64,000 bases of DNA, from contig CM061239.1 in the NCBI GenBank assembly GCA_030848705.1, positions 88,456,363-88,520,362 of the forward strand. The letters are read 5' to 3'. Source of the stretch: Heracleum sosnowskyi (taxonomy: Eukaryota > Streptophyta > Magnoliopsida > Apiales > Apiaceae). The notes under the pieces are model-generated. The model did no database searches and was not told the DNA's origin. It saw only the letters and a list, made by a program, of their open reading frames with translations. The translations under genes were made by a program, and so were the position numbers. Positions 58,734 through 64,000 of this stretch are shown here, piece after piece. Each line of letters opens with the position of its first letter. Position 1 is the stretch's first letter.

Positions 58734-61700
58734 ATGGCACCCAAATCTCAAACAGTATCATCCTCTATTCCTTTAACCATCCCCAAAGAAACAAATCTTC
58801 TCACCATTCCCTCTGAGGCTGAGGCTAAACCCAGGTACAAGTGTTTTGTACGGTTCCTGAACGATTCCTACCTCAGCCAAGCCCTAACCTTGAACCCCAC
58901 GTTGTATGTTGATGTATTGGAAGGATTTTGGCGAACGGCGTTGGTTTCTACAATGGCCAGGGAAGATGGAACTTCGTTCCAGGAGATAGCTTGTTCAATT
59001 GGAGGCAAACACTTCCAGTTTGGGGAGAAGGAGATAAATGAAGCATTAGGGTTCAAGGTGGAGGGTCATGACCAAGAAGCTACAGATGCTCAAATTATAG
59101 ACTTCATGACCTTCATTCGGTATGCAGATGAGATAGATACCGGAAAGCTGAACAAGACATTTGTAAGAAGGGAGTGGTCATTCCTATTTGATGCACTCCA
59201 GAAGGTGTTCCTTTGCAGAAAGACAGGATGGGACCATATCAGTCACATTGCTGTGAAGCTGGCCTATTCCCTCGCCCACAATCAGGAAATCAATGTTGGA
59301 GCAATAATCCTCAAGGAATTGGCTCAAAGGCTAGGGAGGACAGTCCGTGGAAGAGGTAATGACATCTTTTACCCTCGCTTTCTTCAAGTTATTTTAAATT
59401 ATCTTGATGCTAATGTCCATGACTTGGAGGGTATTGATAAATCAAAGTTGGCTTATTCCAAGTCCATGTCCAAGATTCTGTTTGGTTCATTGGACACAAG
59501 GAATCAAGTGGATGTGATCTTGAGTGTGACCAAGCATATGCAGGACACATTCGCGTCTTATCCACTTGATAAGACCATATACCATGCTCTTTCCTGGACA
59601 GGGGAGGCTGAGACTGAAGGAGCTTCACAGTCTAACCCAAGCCTCCCTATCCCATCCAGCAACCCCACTGTAAACACCACTGTAGAGTCTAGTCAGCCAA
59701 GTGCATCAATCTCTCAAAAGGTTGATGTTCCTAAAAAGAAGAAGAAGAGAACCCTAGCTATTATCCATGAATCTGTAGAACTAGCAAGTGAGATTCCTGA
59801 GTCACCTCTCACCAGACCAAAGAAGAAGTCAAAATCTAAAGCTACCACTGAATCCTCCCAACAGGATTCAGATGTGGAAAAAGGGGTACACCTGCTACTG
59901 TCTATGGCCTCTCAACAGGTTATGGGCATTGAAAAGAGCAGCCTCCCCACTGCAAGTTGTAAAGAGTCTGCACAGGGTCAAGACCTCACTCTTGATCCTA
60001 GGAGTGATAAGGGTGATCAAACACTCAGTGGAGAGCACATCAATGTTGAAACTCCTCCTATTTCTCAGGGGGAGTTGCCAAAATCTAATCTGAACCCCAC
60101 TTCTCTCTCAGATTCTTCCACTAAAATTTCTTCTGAACAAGAGAGTCATTCTCATGACAATCTTGCCCTTGATCAATCACAATCCAGCCCTGTGATTGAG
60201 CCAACTTCAAGTGACATGGTGCTTGACACTGTGCTCACCACTCAGGACCCACATTTGGTTGGTCAGGGAATGCATGCTGAGGCATATCCTAATGACACCA
60301 ACACAAACATGGAGGATTCACCAGTTTTCACTGGAGACTCTGTGCCTAATTCTCCCATCCTTAGGGATGTGGAAATGTCTTCACAGACAAATAGGGCTGA
60401 TGTTGTAACACATCCCATTTCAATGGAGACAACATCAGACCCTACAGCCATTCCAAGGCTGGAGGAAACTCAAACTCACACATCTCATGAAGTGCTTAGC
60501 ACTAGCTCTCACTTGGCTCAGGCCACAATGTCAGAATGGCTGAAGCCTGTGCACCATGACAGGCCTTCAGGATCATCATCTGTGCCCTCCAAAATGACAG
60601 AAGAAGCCATACAGAATCTCCATGTGGCACAGATTGATGAGTTCTCAAAGATAGCTCAACATCTCCTCACCTCCAACCTTCCAAATGCTGATTATGAAGC
60701 TATCCTGCTCTGCCATAAGGAGGATGTTGAAGCTCAACAGGAGAAGATTGTGGATACAGCTGAACCAGAGGGGAATGTGGATGCCTGGTTGGATGCTAAG
60801 AGGACTCTCAAGCTCAAGGATGCCCTGGCTTTTGTGAGAGAAGAATACCTCACCTCTCTGGGCTCAAATGCTAAGGATCTTTCTCCTGTTGCCATATATG
60901 AAGCTGTGAATGATGTGTACAAGAACCAGTTGAAGGCTCTGCATTATCTTGGGAAAGGGCTTCAATCAGAGATTTCTTCTATTCAGGAGGAGACAGACAG
61001 ATCCCTCACCAAGCTACGAAACTCTTATCTCTCTGATTTTCCCAAGGTGGATGGTATCCTCAAAGAAGTCCAGAAAACCTCCTCCAATGTGTCCATGATG
61101 GATGTGACTCTTGCCATGGTCACAGACAACATCAAGAAACTGGCTTCTACACTGGAAAATCAAGCAAAATCTACCATCACCACCAATGCTATGTTAAATG
61201 TCATGTGGAAAAACCAGTATGGTGATAAGCTGGTGGATGAAGTCCCTCTGTCAGACATCTCCAAATATGACTTTGCCAGGGTCAAAGATCAATCTCTAAA
61301 CTCCTTCAAGTCTCAACAATTATTCTCCAAGGTGGATGGCTTAGAAAAGGAAGTGGCCTCTCTCAAAGATGAAAACAGAATGCTATCTGCATCTCTAAGC
61401 CAACTCAATGACAAGCTAGATGCTCAAGGCAACAACACAACAAACATCTTGCTGGTGCAGCAACAAATGATGACCTCAATGATGAAATCTTTCAACCTGC
61501 CTATTCCTGGGGAAGCTCAAGACATCTTGTCTGATCCCAAGCCTAAGGGGGAGAAAGGAAAGGAGGTCAATGTGAAAAAGACAGGGGGAGCACCTGCCAA
61601 GCAATCAAAACTTAAGGGCAAGCTTATTGAAGAGACAATAAAGCCAATCAATCTTCCCCCTGTAGAGGTCATCAATGCACAAGGTCAGAAAAGCACAGTA

Positions 61701-63584
61701 ACCACAACATTCTATCCATCCACAATGCCTAAAGACATCTTAACCTCTCAACCTGCTATACCTACTCCAATTGCTAAACCTACCCAAGCTACACTTATCA
61801 CTGAGGCCAAGCTACAGGAAGTTGCCAACTCTAACATCTATCATGATGAGGCATTCCTGGAGTTTCTGAAAGCCACCTACAAGAATGCTCAAGGAGATGC
61901 ACAAGTGTACAGAAAGAAGCTCAGGGAAGGTATCAAGTACTTCACAGTTGCAGTAAGGAAAATCAGGGATGTTTATCTGAGAGAAATAATCATGGTGTGC
62001 AAGGACAACTGCTTGTGGCACTTAGCATTTCAAACTCTAGAGAAACTGAGGTTTACTGAAGTGTCAATAATTCTGGAGTTGATTGAAAGGAGTGGGGCTA
62101 ACAATGAAAGTCTTTATAATGACTTGGAGTTGAACCAAAATCAAAGACTGCCTGAGGTCATACCCAAGCCAAGGACAGTAATTTTTCAAAGTCTATCCAA
62201 AGTCAGAAGTATTGACCAACTAGTCATTCCCAAAGATTTGCAAATGAAGAATAACTCAAAGATCAATCAAGTGCTGCAAATGCTGAGAGCAAAGAAAGGA
62301 GTCAAGACAGCAGAGGAATTAGAGATGATTAACATTCTACAATCTTTTCTGATTCATGGTGTTTTGCCTGAATCTATCAAAGAAAAGAACATGAAGAAGG
62401 ATGGGGAGGATGATGATGAGGAGAAAACCTACAGGAGGAGATCTCATTCAAGGAGTAATAAGGATGGACCAAGTGACAGCAGCAGGAGCAAATCTTCCAA
62501 GAAATCTAAAGATGATGGTGATGACACAAAGGGGGCAAAGGAGACAGTGAAGAGAACTAGGAGTGGAATTCAGCAAGTCAAGGACATTGCTAGTAGTACT
62601 TTAACCACAACACAAGACTCTAAGTCTAGGGTGGGTACTGTTAGCAATGATCCTCCAAAATCATTATCCATGACTTCTGAACCTGAATTGCCACAGATGA
62701 AAGATGAAGCCACTAAAATAATCTCAAGAAAACACTTCCACAAAGTCACAGCCAGTGGAGTGTTACAGTGGATGAAGGGGAAAGGAATGAAGCTACTTCC
62801 AAGTGATGTGGCACTGAAGACTAATTCTCCTTGTTCAAGAAAGGTATCTCTTGTGAAGCATTTGAAGATCAAGAGTGTACCCAAAAGGATAAGGATAACA
62901 AAGAAGACTGGAAAACTCACAAATGTTATTGGCATCAATGTGCTTCCACTAGATGAGGACTATGATGAAGATGCCCTAGCATTTTTGAGGGCTCAAAGGA
63001 TCTTTGAAGTCAAAGTGAGGTTGGATCATCTAGATATCAAATACACTGATGGAAGAGAAAGAATAATGAAGCAAGGAAGCTGGCAATATTTCTATAAGTA
63101 TGAGCTTGAAAGGATAAATGCCTTACTGAATTTTGAAGAAAAGGATGAAAGGACATGGAAGATAGATATTGCCAGGTACTTGAAAATGCATGCTGATTAT
63201 GAAGAAAACATGAGGAAAGAGAATGAAAAGAAAAACATACAGAAAGAGAAAGAAATGGCTGAGATGGAAGAGAGGGCTAAGGAGCTAAGGCAGAAAGGGA
63301 TGTGCAGGGTCAAACAAAATCCTTACATTGTGGAGTACAAAAACTCACATGGAGGCCAAAGCAAAATAAGGATGGAGTTTCTGGACTCATATGTAGAAAG
63401 TGCACTCAAAGCTGCAATTGATGACCTGGAAGGCTCACCTCTCATTGAAGAACTGATTGCAAGAGAAGAAATTCAAGAAGCCATCATTGACATGAAGAGA
63501 AAAGAAGAAATAAGGAAAAAGAAGATATATGATGATTTGCTAGAGAAGCAATTGGAAGCTGAAGCTGCTGAGCAACAAAAGTAA
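58734..63584 (+). CDS. ORF3 (so-called env-like) of element D, intact (1616 aa)
   Basis: An unbroken frame starts MAPKSQTVSSSIP at 58734. Residues about 30-270 form a domain with FVRFLNDSYLSQAL, EINEALGF, REWSFLFDALQKV and FYPRFLQVILNYL. It recalls the N-terminal domains of ORF3 in B and C and, in general appearance, plant mobile-domain-like proteins, though I cannot confirm a family. Then come a Lys-rich patch (PKKKKKR), a Ser/Thr/Pro-rich stretch (about 290-600), a long helical coiled-coil region (about 620-920), a helical domain, an Arg/Ser-Lys segment (RRRSHSRS) and a Lys/Glu-rich tail. No signal peptide or membrane helix is visible. Basic patches suggest nuclear location. The role is unknown; the env-like label is only convention. 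Confidence 0.88.
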   Translation: MAPKSQTVSSSIPLTIPKETNLLTIPSEAEAKPRYKCFVRFLNDSYLSQALTLNPTLYVDVLEGFWRTALVSTMAREDGTSFQEIACSIGGKHFQFGEKEINEALGFKVEGHDQEATDAQIIDFMTFIRYADEIDTGKLNKTFVRREWSFLFDALQKVFLCRKTGWDHISHIAVKLAYSLAHNQEINVGAIILKELAQRLGRTVRGRGNDIFYPRFLQVILNYLDANVHDLEGIDKSKLAYSKSMSKILFGSLDTRNQVDVILSVTKHMQDTFASYPLDKTIYHALSWTGEAETEGASQSNPSLPIPSSNPTVNTTVESSQPSASISQKVDVPKKKKKRTLAIIHESVELASEIPESPLTRPKKKSKSKATTESSQQDSDVEKGVHLLLSMASQQVMGIEKSSLPTASCKESAQGQDLTLDPRSDKGDQTLSGEHINVETPPISQGELPKSNLNPTSLSDSSTKISSEQESHSHDNLALDQSQSSPVIEPTSSDMVLDTVLTTQDPHLVGQGMHAEAYPNDTNTNMEDSPVFTGDSVPNSPILRDVEMSSQTNRADVVTHPISMETTSDPTAIPRLEETQTHTSHEVLSTSSHLAQATMSEWLKPVHHDRPSGSSSVPSKMTEEAIQNLHVAQIDEFSKIAQHLLTSNLPNADYEAILLCHKEDVEAQQEKIVDTAEPEGNVDAWLDAKRTLKLKDALAFVREEYLTSLGSNAKDLSPVAIYEAVNDVYKNQLKALHYLGKGLQSEISSIQEETDRSLTKLRNSYLSDFPKVDGILKEVQKTSSNVSMMDVTLAMVTDNIKKLASTLENQAKSTITTNAMLNVMWKNQYGDKLVDEVPLSDISKYDFARVKDQSLNSFKSQQLFSKVDGLEKEVASLKDENRMLSASLSQLNDKLDAQGNNTTNILLVQQQMMTSMMKSFNLPIPGEAQDILSDPKPKGEKGKEVNVKKTGGAPAKQSKLKGKLIEETIKPINLPPVEVINAQGQKSTVTTTFYPSTMPKDILTSQPAIPTPIAKPTQATLITEAKLQEVANSNIYHDEAFLEFLKATYKNAQGDAQVYRKKLREGIKYFTVAVRKIRDVYLREIIMVCKDNCLWHLAFQTLEKLRFTEVSIILELIERSGANNESLYNDLELNQNQRLPEVIPKPRTVIFQSLSKVRSIDQLVIPKDLQMKNNSKINQVLQMLRAKKGVKTAEELEMINILQSFLIHGVLPESIKEKNMKKDGEDDDEEKTYRRRSHSRSNKDGPSDSSRSKSSKKSKDDGDDTKGAKETVKRTRSGIQQVKDIASSTLTTTQDSKSRVGTVSNDPPKSLSMTSEPELPQMKDEATKIISRKHFHKVTASGVLQWMKGKGMKLLPSDVALKTNSPCSRKVSLVKHLKIKSVPKRIRITKKTGKLTNVIGINVLPLDEDYDEDALAFLRAQRIFEVKVRLDHLDIKYTDGRERIMKQGSWQYFYKYELERINALLNFEEKDERTWKIDIARYLKMHADYEENMRKENEKKNIQKEKEMAEMEERAKELRQKGMCRVKQNPYIVEYKNSHGGQSKIRMEFLDSYVESALKAAIDDLEGSPLIEELIAREEIQEAIIDMKRKEEIRKKKIYDDLLEKQLEAEAAEQQK

Positions 63585-63724
63585 TCTGTAAGCTTTCAAT
63601 TTTTCTATGTAATCAAATTTCTGATCTCAAGGTTCATGAATTGTTCTTTCTGTTACTAAAATTTCCTTTTATGTAAGTTAGGCTTGTTATCAGACATGAA
63701 ATTGTGCCTAAGGATCTTACTCAC

Positions 63725-63738
63725 AATTTGGGGGAGAT
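63725..63738 (+). other. Polypurine tract of element D
   Basis: AATTTGGGGGAGAT abuts the 3' LTR. Inverted-repeat arms lie at 63680-63698 and 63753-63781. Confidence 0.92.
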
Positions 63739-64000
63739 TGTTAGGCTCAAGACATGTCTGAATACCACTATTAACAAGCCTACACTATGTGACTATGTCA
63801 CACTACATGACCTAGTGATTTCTATCACTGGGATATAGTATAGGTCTCTAAATGTACTTGTCTTGTTCTCATGAACATTAGTTTGATCATGTATGCTCAG
63901 ACTTATAATGAGCTTAGTAAAGTTTCTTGCATCTAGATTGTATATAGGCCATTGAATAATTATCCTGGTAGAAGTTCAGAAGTGTTCATGCAGCAGGATA
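63739..64000 (+). repeat. 3' LTR of element D, first 262 bp
   Basis: Identical by eye to 51032-51293. The rest lies beyond the window. Confidence 0.95.

Larger units (their letters stand above)
51032..64000 (+). mobile_element. Element D: intact SIRE/Maximus-type Ty1/copia retrotransposon, 3' LTR cut by window end
   Basis: A 1252-bp 5' LTR, PBS, gag, pol, ORF3 and PPT are all present and all three ORFs are open. The visible 262 bp of the 3' LTR are identical to the start of the 5' LTR. This is the best candidate in the window for a recently active, autonomous element. The right target copy is outside the window. Confidence 0.97.

Noticed and set aside
58380..58751. Minus-strand frame of 123 codons in the pol-ORF3 spacer of D
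   Set aside because: It overlaps the motif array, TATA box and ORF3 start. It has no domain and no counterpart in B or C.

Overview
This window is plant repeat DNA from a nuclear genome, most likely a eudicot. I see no host gene that I can support. Almost every base belongs to nested LTR retrotransposons. The evidence for a plant is the set of families present: giant Ty1/copia elements of the SIRE/Maximus type (13 kb, with a third long ORF after pol), a Tekay/Del-type chromovirus with LTRs of about 3.3 kb, primer-binding sites matching initiator tRNA-Met, and foldback DNA-transposon debris. I cannot name the species.

Layout from left to right. (1) 1-5175 is the 3' end of a SIRE-type element (element A, + strand): a decayed ORF3 and a complete 3' LTR, inserted in an older Ty3 chromovirus of which only the chromodomain tail survives (5180-5353). 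(2) 5354-6860 is unassigned AT-rich DNA holding a 702-bp foldback element with an 8-bp target duplication. (3) 6861-49228 is a Tekay-type complex on the minus strand: two tandem copies sharing a central LTR. The left copy is truncated and rearranged, and the right copy runs from LTR to LTR but is dead. A SIRE-type element on the + strand (element B, 10800-24353) interrupts the central LTR. A second one on the minus strand (element C, 35613-48712) interrupts the right LTR. Both have clean 5-bp target duplications. (4) 49229-51031 is AT-rich DNA with a diverged tandem repeat of about 730 bp. (5) 51032 to the end is element D (+ strand), a SIRE-type element with all three ORFs intact. Its 3' LTR runs off the window, and its visible 262 bp match the 5' LTR exactly.

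Elements A-D share one plan: LTR, tRNA-Met PBS, gag with CCHC knuckles, pol (protease, integrase, reverse transcriptase, RNase H), a 0.7-1.4 kb spacer, a very long ORF3, PPT, LTR. B and C are inserted in the Tekay LTRs and are younger than them. By eye the LTR pairs differ at 5/1134 sites (B) and about 9/1428 (C), against about 9 in the first 584 bp of the Tekay LTR pair.

The most interesting signal is in the SIRE-type elements. Each family carries its own short motif, repeated many times in both orientations, in two places only: the LTR, and the spacer just upstream of ORF3. In the spacer the array stops close to a TATA box that precedes ORF3. The motif is unrelated between families but the layout is the same in all three. 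This suggests an internal ORF3 promoter that co-evolves with the LTR promoter. Two further shared features are a gag/pol junction whose frames rule out simple frameshifting, and an inverted repeat that encloses the PPT.
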